NCBI RefSeq assembly: GCF_040643635.1
Contig: NZ_JBEYUS010000016.1
Location: 1-64,000, forward strand
Source of the DNA: Saccharopolyspora_C sp040643635
Lineage (GTDB): Bacteria > Actinomycetota > Actinomycetes > Mycobacteriales > Pseudonocardiaceae
Length of the DNA stretch: 64,000 nucleotides
Direction of reading: 5' to 3'
The stretch's first letter is position 1. Each line of letters begins with the position of its first letter. The translations under genes were made by a program, and so were the position numbers. The notes under the pieces were generated by a model, which was not told the origin of the DNA, did no database searches, and saw nothing but the letters and a program-made list of their open reading frames with translations. This document shows, piece after piece, positions 25,246 through 32,865 of this stretch.

Positions 25246-26615
25246 GGCGCGGTCGGCCTCCTCACCGGTGCGGGGCCGACCGGCGGCACGTCCAGCCCGA
25301 GGTGGTCGCGGAACGTGCCGCCCGCGTAGTCGTCGCGGTGCAGCCCGCGCCGCCGGAGTTCGGGCACCACCAGGTCGGCGAAGGCGCGCACCGAACCGGG
25401 GACGTGCGGCGGGAAGATGTTGAACCCGTCCGCGGCACCGCCGTCGAACCAGTGCTGCACGAAGTCGGCCACCTGCACCGGATCGCCGACCACCGAGGCC
25501 CGGCCCGCGCCGGTGCCGAGCCCGTCGATCAGGTCCTGGTAGGTGATGCGGTGCTCGCCGGAGAGGTCCCGGTGGGTGTGCGCGCGCACCTGGTCGAGCA
25601 GCGCCCGGCCCTGCTCGTCGAGCTCGTCGGCGAGGGCGGCGGGCACCTCCTCGTCCGGGTCGTGGCCGCGCACGTCGACGCCGAGCTCCCGGGAGACCGA
25701 GGTCAGGTTGCGGCGGGGCCGTTGCCCCAGGGCGCCGCCGCGGTGCAGCGGGCCTGCGGTCCGCTCCTCCTCGTCCAGCGGCAGGAACGAGTTGAGCAGG
25801 TCGTACTCGGCGACGGCGTCCCGCGTGGTGGCGCCGGTGTACACGCTCAGCCCGGGCAGGATGCGCGGCAGCCCCGGGTCCCTGCCGTGCGCGGCGGCCC
25901 GGGCCTTCACGTCGGCGTAGTACTCGCGGGCCGACTCGAAGTCGGGGTGCCCGGAGAACACCACGTCCGCCTCCCGCGCGGCGAGGTCCCGGGAGCGTTC
26001 CGAGGTGCCCGCGTGCAGCAGCACCACCTGCCCCTGCGGCGGTCGCGGGACGTCGAGCGGCCCGTCCACCTCGAAGTGCGCGCCGCGGTGGTCGATGGGG
26101 GCGCCGTGCGCGCCGCTGTCCCACAGCGCGCGCACCACGTCGACGAACTCGCCCGCCCGGTCGTAGCGCCGGTCGGTGTCCCAGTGCTCGGTGCGGCTGA
26201 AGTTCCCCGCCGCCGCGGCGTCCGCGCCGGTGACCAGGTTCCACGAGGCGCGGCCGCCGCTGAGGTGGTCGAGGGAGGCCGTCAGCCGGGCCACCGAGTA
26301 CGGGTCGTGGTAGGTCGGGTTCGCGGTCACCGCGATGCCGATCCTGCTGGTGGCGGCGGCGATCGCGGCGCCCGCGGTGAACGGTTCCAGTCGCGACATC
26401 TGCGCCGGGTTGGTGCGCGCCAGCGCCGGATCGGTGGCGAGCCGGTCGCCGAGGAACACGAAGTCGAAGGCGGCGTCCTCGGCGATCCTGCTGACCTGCT
26501 GGATGAATCCGATGTCGTAGGCGCCGTCCGCGCGCGCCGACGGGTGCCGCCATCCCGCCGGGTGCGTGCCGGTGGCCCAGAACATCAGGCCGAGGTGCAG
26601 TCGTCGTGCGGTCAT
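25242..26615 (-). CDS. LLM class flavin-dependent monooxygenase (NtaA/SnaA/DszA family)
   Basis: A 457-residue FMNH2-dependent TIM-barrel monooxygenase of full family length. Key parts are LGLMFWATGTHPAGWRHPSA at the N-terminus, AAFDFVFLGDRLA, ASLDHLSGGRASWNLVTG, RPPQGQVVLLHAGTSE and the C-terminal RRRGLHRDDYAGGTFRDHLG. The family oxidises nitrilotriacetate, pristinamycin, dibenzothiophene sulfone and alkylsulfonates using reduced flavin from a partner reductase. No flavin reductase gene is visible in this window. ATGA overlaps connect it to both neighbours in the operon. The substrate is unknown; sulfur release is favoured by context. Confidence 0.9.
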   Translation of the reverse strand: MTARRLHLGLMFWATGTHPAGWRHPSARADGAYDIGFIQQVSRIAEDAAFDFVFLGDRLATDPALARTNPAQMSRLEPFTAGAAIAAATSRIGIAVTANPTYHDPYSVARLTASLDHLSGGRASWNLVTGADAAAAGNFSRTEHWDTDRRYDRAGEFVDVVRALWDSGAHGAPIDHRGAHFEVDGPLDVPRPPQGQVVLLHAGTSERSRDLAAREADVVFSGHPDFESAREYYADVKARAAAHGRDPGLPRILPGLSVYTGATTRDAVAEYDLLNSFLPLDEEERTAGPLHRGGALGQRPRRNLTSVSRELGVDVRGHDPDEEVPAALADELDEQGRALLDQVRAHTHRDLSGEHRITYQDLIDGLGTGAGRASVVGDPVQVADFVQHWFDGGAADGFNIFPPHVPGSVRAFADLVVPELRRRGLHRDDYAGGTFRDHLGLDVPPVGPAPVRRPTAP

Positions 26616-27652
26616 GACGCGGTCCCCGTTCGCGGTGGTGCGGGCCGCCGGGCGGGATCGCGGCGGGCCGGTCGGTCGAGGTTCAGGTGCGAGCGCAGGC
26701 TGCGGCCCGCGTAGTCGTGGCGGAACACGCCGTGGCGGCGCAGCAGCGGCACCACCAGTTCGGTGAACCGGCGCAGCTGGCCCGGCTGCGGGGGCGCGTG
26801 CAGCAGGTAGCCGTCCACCGTCCCGGCGGAGAAGGCCCCGGCGATGTGCCGGGCGACGGTGTCCGGATCGCCGACGAGCACCGATCCGCTGGCCAGCGCG
26901 CGTTCGCCGCTCGGCTCGGCGTGCAGCTGTTCGTGCAGGTCCCGGACGTCGGCCACGTCCTCGCCGATGACGGGGATCAGGTCGGGCAGCACCAAGCCGC
27001 GCCCGGTGCGGGCCGCGGCACCGCCGGGCAGCGCCAGTTCGGCGTCCGGGACGGCGGCGGCGAGCTCGTCGCCGGCGTGCGCCAGCACCGGTCGTCCCTG
27101 CGGCGGGCGCGCCAGGTTCAGCGGTCCGCGCACTTGGAAGTGCGCGCCGACGTGGTCGACGGCGCTGATGCGGTCCGCGTCGACGAACGCGCCGGAATCC
27201 TTGTCCCGCACGAAGGCGCCGTCGTCCCAGCTGTCCCACAGCGCCCGCACCAGCTCGACGAACTCGCGGGTGCGCTCCACCGCGGCGGACCGGGGGAGCG
27301 GACCGGTGCGGTCGCCGCCGGGGTGTTCCTCGGTGACGAGCCAGCCGGCGCGCCCGCCGGAGATGTGATCCAGGGACGCCACCAGCCGGGCGAGGTTGAA
27401 CGGTTCCTGCCGCAGCGGATCACCGGTGGCCAGCAGGCCGATCCGGGTGCTGCGGACCGCCGCGTGCGCGGCGGCGGTGAACGGTTCGAGCCCGGTGCCA
27501 GGACCGAGCCTGCCGTCGAACAACACGAAGTCGAACGCGGCGTCCTCGGCGAGGCGCACGGCTCGTTCGGCCTCGTCCGGCGGTCCGCCGGTCCGGTGGG
27601 CGTAGCCGAGGTGCAGCTGCCGGGGGCGTTTCTTGGTCGGATGTCTTCCCAT
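26612..27652 (-). CDS. LLM class monooxygenase, shortened paralogue
   Basis: A 346-residue relative of the neighbouring monooxygenases. The barrel start (LHLGYAHRTGGPPDEAERAV), AAFDFVLFDGRLG, ASLDHISGGRAGWLVTE and the C-terminal RRHGVFRHDYAGRSLRSHLN are all present, but about 100 residues are missing compared with the 454-457 residue paralogues. The shortening falls at the N-terminus and in the middle after RPPQGRPVLAHAGDE. It may be a diverged subunit or a weak enzyme. It is the first gene of the minus-strand operon and overlaps the next gene by ATGA. The start at 27652 gives MGRHPTKKR, a basic leader before the domain. Confidence 0.82.
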   Translation of the reverse strand: MGRHPTKKRPRQLHLGYAHRTGGPPDEAERAVRLAEDAAFDFVLFDGRLGPGTGLEPFTAAAHAAVRSTRIGLLATGDPLRQEPFNLARLVASLDHISGGRAGWLVTEEHPGGDRTGPLPRSAAVERTREFVELVRALWDSWDDGAFVRDKDSGAFVDADRISAVDHVGAHFQVRGPLNLARPPQGRPVLAHAGDELAAAVPDAELALPGGAAARTGRGLVLPDLIPVIGEDVADVRDLHEQLHAEPSGERALASGSVLVGDPDTVARHIAGAFSAGTVDGYLLHAPPQPGQLRRFTELVVPLLRRHGVFRHDYAGRSLRSHLNLDRPARRDPARRPAPPRTGTAS

Positions 27653-28218
27653 CGGTGCCTTCTGCAGATCGTGCGCGGTCGCCGCGAACGGCGGAACGCG
27701 TTGCTGTGGCGGGGTTTTCCGGCGCGCGGCGGTGCGCGCCCGGCCGCACCGCGGTGCGGCCGCTGGAACCGGGGCGTGCCGGGGCGACCCCGGTCCGCAG
27801 TGGACCGGGAGGTCGCGGGAGATCGTGTCCGCAATGGACTGGAGCTGGAACGCCGTTGCGGCGCCGGAACATCGCGGCGGCGCGCACCGTGCGGCGCGCC
27901 GGGAACGTGCGGCGGTGGGTCAGCCGGTACAGCCGCGGTGCGCGGCTGGGTGTTGCGTGCTGAGCCGCCCGGAACGGGCCGACCGAGTTGGCATGCCGGG
28001 AAGTCTCACGACGGGGCCCGCCGCCGTCAAGCCGCCGCCGATCCGTCGCACGAGGTGGGAAGTCGCAGGTCAACGCGCCGGTTGCCGCCGCAGGGCGGGC
28101 TCCGGTGAGCCGCGGCGGCCGGGGTGACCCCGGACACGTCGGTCCGCCGCGAGCGCGGCGAGCACCCCTGTCGTGGGCCTCGTTGCCGCCGCGGCGCGGG
28201 GTGGCCGATACTCGCGCC
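27653..28218. other. Long divergent intergenic region, LLM operon / IclR gene
   Basis: This 566-bp gap separates the LLM-ABC operon (-) from the IclR gene (+). Open frames here have no domain content and look like GC-rich noise. On the minus strand a GTG ORF at 28027-28137 (listed separately) has a leader-peptide-like core. Near the right end GATACT (28206-28211) is a -10-like hexamer placed for a leaderless IclR transcript. Confidence 0.6.
28027..28137 (-). CDS. Possible cysteine-type leader peptide (36 aa)
   Basis: A GTG-started minus-strand ORF of 36 codons whose C-terminal third reads NRRVDLRLPTSCDGSAAA. The RR-x-VDL...TS-x-C pattern resembles the actinobacterial putative leader peptides found before sulfur genes, and a related motif occurs twice more in this locus. 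Weak points are the lack of a clear ribosome-binding site and the 374-bp distance to the first LLM gene. Confidence 0.3.
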   Translation of the reverse strand: MSGVTPAAAAHRSPPCGGNRRVDLRLPTSCDGSAAA

Positions 28219-29019
28219 GTGTCGAAGCCAGGTGAGACCCCAGCGCGGACCGGTGCCAAGGAGCGCGGCTCGGAGGTGCAATCCGTCGCGCGCGCTTCGG
28301 CGCTGCTCGAAGCGGTGGTGGACAGCGCCGACGGGTTGACGCTGACCGAGCTGGTGCGCGAGAGCGGGCTGACGATGAGCACCGTGCACCGGTTGCTGCG
28401 CACCCTGTGCTCCGGCGGCCTGCTGTGCCGGGACTCCGGTACCGAGCGCTTCCTGCCCGGTCCCCTGTTGCTGCGGCTCGCCCGCCGCTCGCTGGCCTCG
28501 GCCGGGGTGCCCGAGGCGGCCGACGTGTTGCGGGACCTCGTCGACCGCACCGGGGAGACCGCGAGCCTCGGCATGCGCCAGGGCGAGCAGGTGCTGGTGC
28601 TGCTGGTGGCGCAATCCGCGCAGCCGCTGCGGTTCCAGGGCGTGCAGGGCGAGCACCGCGCGCTGCTGCGCTCGGCGATGGGCCGGGCGCTGCTGGCCTG
28701 CGGCGACCGCCCGGTGCGGGAGGTTCTCGACGAGCTGCTGCCCGGCTCCGGCGAGCAGGAGCGCTGGGAGCACGAGGTGGACCTGATGGCGGCCCGGTTC
28801 CGCGGATGCGCCGTGTTCGACGATCCTGACCGCGCCGGGCTGCGCGCCGTCGCCGCCCCGGTCCCGGGGCACCGCGACGGCGGGCGGCTGGTCGTCGAGG
28901 TGCAAGGCCCGGCCGCGCGGATGGCGGACGAGGAGCTGGAACGGTTGGGCGCGGCCGTCCGCGCCGCCGCCGAGGACCTGCACGGGCTGCCGCTGTCGCT
29001 GGGCGCCGCGGACGCCTGA
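28219..29019 (+). CDS. IclR family transcriptional regulator
   Basis: A 266-residue regulator with an N-terminal winged helix-turn-helix (about residues 20-75: SVARASALLEAVVDSADGLT, then LTELVRESGLTMSTVHRLLR) and a C-terminal GAF-like effector domain (about 95-260, ETASLGMRQGEQVLVL onward). GTG 28219 lies about eight bases after a GATACT -10-like box, so the mRNA may be leaderless. It sits between the two oppositely oriented ABC/monooxygenase operons, and a GATGTGG/CCACATC dyad occurs 60 bp after its stop, before the next operon. It is the most likely local regulator of organosulfur uptake; the effector is unknown. Confidence 0.88.
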   Translation: MSKPGETPARTGAKERGSEVQSVARASALLEAVVDSADGLTLTELVRESGLTMSTVHRLLRTLCSGGLLCRDSGTERFLPGPLLLRLARRSLASAGVPEAADVLRDLVDRTGETASLGMRQGEQVLVLLVAQSAQPLRFQGVQGEHRALLRSAMGRALLACGDRPVREVLDELLPGSGEQERWEHEVDLMAARFRGCAVFDDPDRAGLRAVAAPVPGHRDGGRLVVEVQGPAARMADEELERLGAAVRAAAEDLHGLPLSLGAADA

Positions 29020-29080
29020 CGTCCCGGGCGCGCGTGCCACCGAACCTCGTCCGGGTCAACCCGCCACCAGCGACTTCCGT

Positions 29081-29103
29081 GATGTGGGAGGTGTTGCCAC
29101 ATC
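29081..29103. promoter_or_regulatory. Candidate operator dyad (GATGTGG-N9-CCACATC)
   Basis: A perfect 7-bp inverted repeat with a 9-nt spacer, centred about 25 bp upstream of the -35 box at 29117. The position suits a regulator of the 29182 operon, probably the IclR protein encoded just upstream. A related CCAC-ATC-GTGG palindrome occurs at 39777-39787. Confidence 0.5.
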
Positions 29104-29116
29104 GTGCAAGTAGCCG

Positions 29117-29146
29117 TTGACCGGCCGCGTCGCCCCGCCCTACGTT
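29117..29146 (+). promoter_or_regulatory. Sigma70-like promoter of the 29182 operon
   Basis: TTGACC (29117-29122) and TACGTT (29141-29146) are separated by 18 bp and lie 36 bp before ATG 29182. The AT-containing boxes stand out in this GC-rich sequence. Confidence 0.6.
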
Positions 29147-29181
29147 GCTCATCGATACCGCGACCGGCAGGGAGGTGACCG

Positions 29182-30054
29182 ATGAGCCCGCAGCGATCCG
29201 ACGCGAACGTGGTCATCTCCCCGAACCACCCGGTGTTCGACCTGCCGGAGATCGTCGCCCTGGAACACGGCATGTTCGCCGCCGCCGGACTGGACGTCCG
29301 CTTCGCCGAACGCGCCGGACCCGAGGACCGCACCGAGCGCGATCCTGCGGCACGGCGCAAGGAATCGCTGTTCGAGCACGCGCAGGCCGACGTCTACAAC
29401 CTGTGCGAATGGGGCGGAATCGACCGCCTGGAGCGCAATCGCAGGCCCGGCAGGCTCGGCTACCTGCGACCCGCGATCGTCGCCCAAGCCCTGGTGAGCT
29501 TCGACCCCGCGCTGCAGGAACCGCACGACCTGAGCGGGATCCCGGTCGGCGTCAACGAGTTCACCGGCTCGCACTACACCGCCCTGCACCTGCTGGAAGG
29601 CGCGGTGGCGCGGGAGAACGTCGTCGTCGAGCACGTCGGCTTCCCCGAAGTCCGGTTGCAGCGGGCCGAATCCGGCGCGGTCCGCGCCGTGATGCTGATG
29701 GAGCCGTACCTGAGCCTGGCGCGCAAGCGCGGCGCCCACCTGCTCGGCACCTACTTCTACCGGGGTGTGGAGGTCATCGCCCCCGAGCTGTCCGACACCG
29801 CCCGCGAGACCTTCGTCGGCGTCGTCGACGCCGCGGTCGACCTCATCAACGCCGACCCCGCCCGGTACCGGCACCACCTGGTCGCCGAGGTGGCGGGCGA
29901 GCTCGACGAATCCGAGCTCGGCACCGAGCACTTCCGCTACACCCGCGCCACCCCGGTGACCGAACGCCGGTTCACCGAGAGCTACGCGTGGATGCGCTCC
30001 TGGCGCCTCACCTCCGGCGCGCACGGCTACCGCACCCTGCTGGGGTTGCGGTGA
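29182..30054 (+). CDS. Cytosolic substrate-binding-protein-fold protein A (CEWG paralogue)
   Basis: A 290-residue protein with the NMT1/THI5-like binding-protein fold but no signal peptide or lipobox: it starts MSPQRSDANVVISPNHPVFD directly with the first strand. ATG 29182 has GGGAGG upstream. It is a paralogue of the protein at 32866. Both share Y-x-x-CEWG (Cys75 here), GVN...GSHY-x-AL...LEG (His131), LMEP...S-x-A, HHL...EV and a C-terminal Y-x-WM-x-SW. Conserved Cys and His in a cytosolic binding-protein fold recall DszB, the sulfinate desulfinase built on this fold, so an enzyme is possible. A cytosolic binding or sensor protein is the alternative. No DszB-level similarity is claimed. Confidence 0.7.
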   Translation: MSPQRSDANVVISPNHPVFDLPEIVALEHGMFAAAGLDVRFAERAGPEDRTERDPAARRKESLFEHAQADVYNLCEWGGIDRLERNRRPGRLGYLRPAIVAQALVSFDPALQEPHDLSGIPVGVNEFTGSHYTALHLLEGAVARENVVVEHVGFPEVRLQRAESGAVRAVMLMEPYLSLARKRGAHLLGTYFYRGVEVIAPELSDTARETFVGVVDAAVDLINADPARYRHHLVAEVAGELDESELGTEHFRYTRATPVTERRFTESYAWMRSWRLTSGAHGYRTLLGLR

Positions 30055-30128
30055 ACCGGCCCGCCGGTCTCACCCGGCGCAGGTACGTCGACTGGTGCTC
30101 GCTCAACGGCGGGCTCTGTTCCCGCTGA
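30051..30128 (+). CDS. Cysteine-type leader peptide (25 aa)
   Basis: A GTG-started 25-codon ORF that overlaps the previous stop (GTGA) and lies 105 bp before the binding-lipoprotein ATG. The peptide ends RRRYVDWCSLNGGLCSR, with two Cys near the C-terminus. This fits the actinobacterial 'putative leader peptide' pattern (RR-x-VDL...C) seen before sulfur-assimilation operons, where ribosome behaviour at Cys codons is thought to sense cysteine supply. It implies that the ABC genes downstream respond to sulfur status. Confidence 0.65.
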   Translation: MNRPAGLTRRRYVDWCSLNGGLCSR

Positions 30129-30233
30129 ACCCCGGTCTCCACCGCACTTCCCGCTTCCTCTCCGCCCTCCCCGGCGCGCGTCGGCGTGCCCGGGTCGGGC
30201 CACTCCTCCGTCCCCTGCTCTTGGAGCGTCGTC

Positions 30234-31265
30234 ATGAACACCTGGACCGGTGGTGCCCCACCAGTTCTCCGCGGCCCGGTCGGCCGCCGCGCCGTGCTGC
30301 GCGGCGGCCTGGCGGCGGCGCTCGGACTCGCGAGCGCCGGGGTGCTGTCCGGCTGCGGCAGCGGATCGCCCGGGGCGGCGAAGGTGGAGGACACCCAGAA
30401 GGGCACCGCGGGCGCGGTGATCCGGCCCATCGCCGAGCGCTACGGCCTCTTCGGCGACCTGGACCTGGAGCACGTCGCGGGGACCGGCCCCGGCGACGTG
30501 CAGAACAAGCTGCTGTCCGGCGCGCTCGACGTGGCCAGCATGGGGCCGATCGGTGCCGTCGTCGCCGCCGAGGCGCGCGCCGAGGTGAGCCTGTTCAGCA
30601 CCAGCCTGAACAACCACGTGCACTGGCTCGTCCCGGAGAACAGCCCGTACCGCACGGTGCGCGACCTGCGCGGCAAACCCATCGCGACCCCGCCGAACAA
30701 CAGCGATGCCTACCGCTCGGCGCAGCTGGCGGCCGCGGTGAACGACATCGACTTCGACGCCGACTACGACGTGCACCAGGGCGCGGTGCTGGCCGGGCTT
30801 GCGCTGTTCGACCGCGGCGACGTGGAGGCGATCGTCACCATCGAACCGAACGCCACCCTGCTCGTCGGCCGCGGTGCCCGCGAACTCGTCTCGGTGCAGC
30901 AGCTGTGGAGCGAGGGCACCGGCGACGGCGGGCGCCTGCTGCTCAACGGGCAGGGCGCCGCCGACGAGTGGCTCGACGCGAACCCCGCGCAGGCCGCCGG
31001 GATCGCCCGGCTGCGGCTCGCCGCCCACCAGGTGATCGCCGAGAACCCGGCGGTGCTGGCGGAGCTGCACGAGTACTACGGCATCCCCGCGACCGAGCGC
31101 CGGGCCGTCGAACTGCTGCCGCAGCGGCTCGCCGACGTGTACCCGACGGTCTGGGACGAATCGGTGTTCGCCGGGCTGCGCGATCAGATCGACGTCGCCG
31201 TCCGAACAGGGCTGATCAAGTCCGCGCCCCCAGCGGAGCCGTTCCGGGTGGTGGGGCGGGCATGA
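30234..31265 (+). CDS. ABC transporter substrate-binding lipoprotein
   Basis: A 343-residue exported binding protein. The N-terminus has a twin-arginine-like GRRAVLRGG and a lipobox VLSGC with Cys41. The mature part opens TAGAVIRPIAERYGLFGDLD and shows the nitrate/sulfonate/taurine-binding fold, with GDVQNKLLSGALDVASMGPI as the first-lobe signature and TIEPNATLLVGRGA in the second. ATG 30234 is preceded by GGAG. It is the first structural gene after the leader peptide and overlaps the permease gene by four bases. Confidence 0.88.
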   Translation: MNTWTGGAPPVLRGPVGRRAVLRGGLAAALGLASAGVLSGCGSGSPGAAKVEDTQKGTAGAVIRPIAERYGLFGDLDLEHVAGTGPGDVQNKLLSGALDVASMGPIGAVVAAEARAEVSLFSTSLNNHVHWLVPENSPYRTVRDLRGKPIATPPNNSDAYRSAQLAAAVNDIDFDADYDVHQGAVLAGLALFDRGDVEAIVTIEPNATLLVGRGARELVSVQQLWSEGTGDGGRLLLNGQGAADEWLDANPAQAAGIARLRLAAHQVIAENPAVLAELHEYYGIPATERRAVELLPQRLADVYPTVWDESVFAGLRDQIDVAVRTGLIKSAPPAEPFRVVGRA

Positions 31266-32104
31266 GCACCACCACCGCAACCCGCCGCCCCGGCCCGGCC
31301 GTCGCCCCGGCGACCGCACCACCACCCGGGCCGGGTTCGTGGCGCCGCCTCGCCGCCGCCGCGTGGCCGCCCGCCGCGTTCGTGCTCCTGCTCGGCGCGG
31401 GCTGGCAGCTGATGGCGGTGCTCGCGGACAGCGTCCTGATGCCGGGACTCGGCGAGATCGCCACCCGCTTCGCCGAGATCGTCGTCGACGGGGACATCCT
31501 CACCCAGCTGGGCGTGACCCTGGGCCGGGTGTCCCTCGGCTTCGCGCTCGCCTTCGCCGCCGCGCTCGTGGTGGGCATCGCGATGGGCCGCAACGCGATC
31601 GTCCGCCGCTTCTTCGAACCCGCCGTGCTGCTCGGGCTGACCGTCCCCGGACTGGTGTGGGCGCTGCTGTGCGTCATCTGGTTCGGGGTGGGGCTGGCGA
31701 ACCCGGTGCTCGCCGTCGCGCTGTCCGCCGCACCGGCGCTGACCTTGAACGTGCACCAGGGCATCCGCGCGCTGCCGGGCGAGCTGCTGGAGATGACCCA
31801 CGTGTACCGCTTCTCGCTGTGGCGCCGCCTGCGGTACCTGTGGCTGCCCGCGCTGCAACCGGCCCTGTTCTCCGGGGCGCGGCTCGGTTTGTCGCTGTCC
31901 TGGAAGGTGATCGTGCTGGTGGAGGTCTTCGGGCTCTCCAGCGGCGTCGGCTACCAGCTCAACAACGAGTTCGCCGCGCAGAGCGTCGCCGGAGTGCTGA
32001 GCTGGACGCTGCTGTTCGGCGCGGTGATGGCGCTGCTGGAGTACGGCCTGCTGCAGAACCTGGAACGGCGGCTCACCCGCTGGCGCAAGGCGGTGGCGGT
32101 ATGA
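31262..32104 (+). CDS. ABC transporter permease
   Basis: A 280-residue BPD-type permease with a Pro/Ala-rich cytosolic N-terminus of about 35 residues, then six predicted helices. The segment EMTHVYRFSLWRRLRYLWLP matches the coupling-helix region of SsuC-like permeases. ATGA overlaps join it to the binding-protein gene before and the ATPase gene after, so the three are one translational unit. It is not closely matched to the permease at 24418, so the two importers are distinct rather than a recent duplication. Confidence 0.9.
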   Translation: MSTTTATRRPGPAVAPATAPPPGPGSWRRLAAAAWPPAAFVLLLGAGWQLMAVLADSVLMPGLGEIATRFAEIVVDGDILTQLGVTLGRVSLGFALAFAAALVVGIAMGRNAIVRRFFEPAVLLGLTVPGLVWALLCVIWFGVGLANPVLAVALSAAPALTLNVHQGIRALPGELLEMTHVYRFSLWRRLRYLWLPALQPALFSGARLGLSLSWKVIVLVEVFGLSSGVGYQLNNEFAAQSVAGVLSWTLLFGAVMALLEYGLLQNLERRLTRWRKAVAV

Positions 32105-32823
32105 GCGCGATCTCGCTGCGCGCGGTGTCGAAGCGGTTCCGCGACGTGCGCACCGGCCGGGTCGAACCGGTCTTCGAGGACTTCTCGCTCGACGTGGCGG
32201 AAGGCGAGCTCGTCGCCGTCGTCGGGGCGTCCGGGACCGGCAAGACCACGCTGCTGCACCTGGTCGCCGGGCTGGAACGCGCCGACTCGGGGCAGGTGCG
32301 CGTGCCGTCCGGACGCCTCGGCGTCGTGTTCCAGCAGCCGCGCCTGCTGGACTGGATCCCGGTGCGGCGCAACGTGGAACTCGCCCTGGACGCCGCCGGG
32401 CTGGATTCCGCCGCGGCCGCCGACGTGCTGGCGGCGGTGGGGCTGGCCGAGCACGCCGACTCCTACCCCTCGGTGCTCTCCGGCGGGCAACGCCAGCGCG
32501 TCGCGGTGGCCAGGGCCTTCGCCGTCGAACCGGCCGTGGTGCTGCTCGACGAGCCGTTCAGCGCCCTCGACGAGCTGACCGCCCGTCGGCTTCGGCTGCT
32601 GCTGCAGGAGCTGTGGACGGCCCGGCCGCGCACCGGGCTGCTCGTCACGCACAACCCGCTGGAGGCGGCGCTGCTGGCGGACCGGATCGTCGTGCTCGGC
32701 GGCCGCCCCGCCCGCGTCGTGCGCAGCCACGAGGTGCCCGCCGCGCGTCCTCGATCCCCGGAGGACCCGGAGCTGTTCGCGCTGCACGGCGACATCGTCG
32801 CCGACCTGACCGCGGGGGCGTGA
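32101..32823 (+). CDS. ABC transporter ATP-binding protein
   Basis: A 240-residue ATPase: Walker A GASGTGKTT, Q-loop VVFQQPRLLDW, signature LSGGQRQRVAVARAF, Walker B VVLLDEPFSALD and H-loop VTHNPLEA. The NRT/SSU-like style (VFQQPRLLDWIPVRRNVELAL) matches importers of sulfonates, nitrate or taurine. Its ATG overlaps the permease stop (ATGA). The second cytosolic binding-protein-like gene follows 42 bp later behind a strong AGGAGGAGG, and belongs to the same operon. Confidence 0.92.
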   Translation: MSAISLRAVSKRFRDVRTGRVEPVFEDFSLDVAEGELVAVVGASGTGKTTLLHLVAGLERADSGQVRVPSGRLGVVFQQPRLLDWIPVRRNVELALDAAGLDSAAAADVLAAVGLAEHADSYPSVLSGGQRQRVAVARAFAVEPAVVLLDEPFSALDELTARRLRLLLQELWTARPRTGLLVTHNPLEAALLADRIVVLGGRPARVVRSHEVPAARPRSPEDPELFALHGDIVADLTAGA

Positions 32824-32865
32824 CCCCCGCACCACCAAGACCGGACGAACGAGGAGGAGGCCGAC

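Noticed and set aside
22597..27652. Nitrate or thiamine-precursor importer
   Set aside because: The binding protein family also covers these ligands, but the co-translated LLM monooxygenases and nearby cysteine leader peptides favour organosulfur substrates.
27655..27963. Plus-strand ORFs in the 27.65-28.2 kb gap
   Set aside because: Arg/Ala/Gly-rich composition, no domain and no ribosome-binding site. The gap is better read as a regulatory region.
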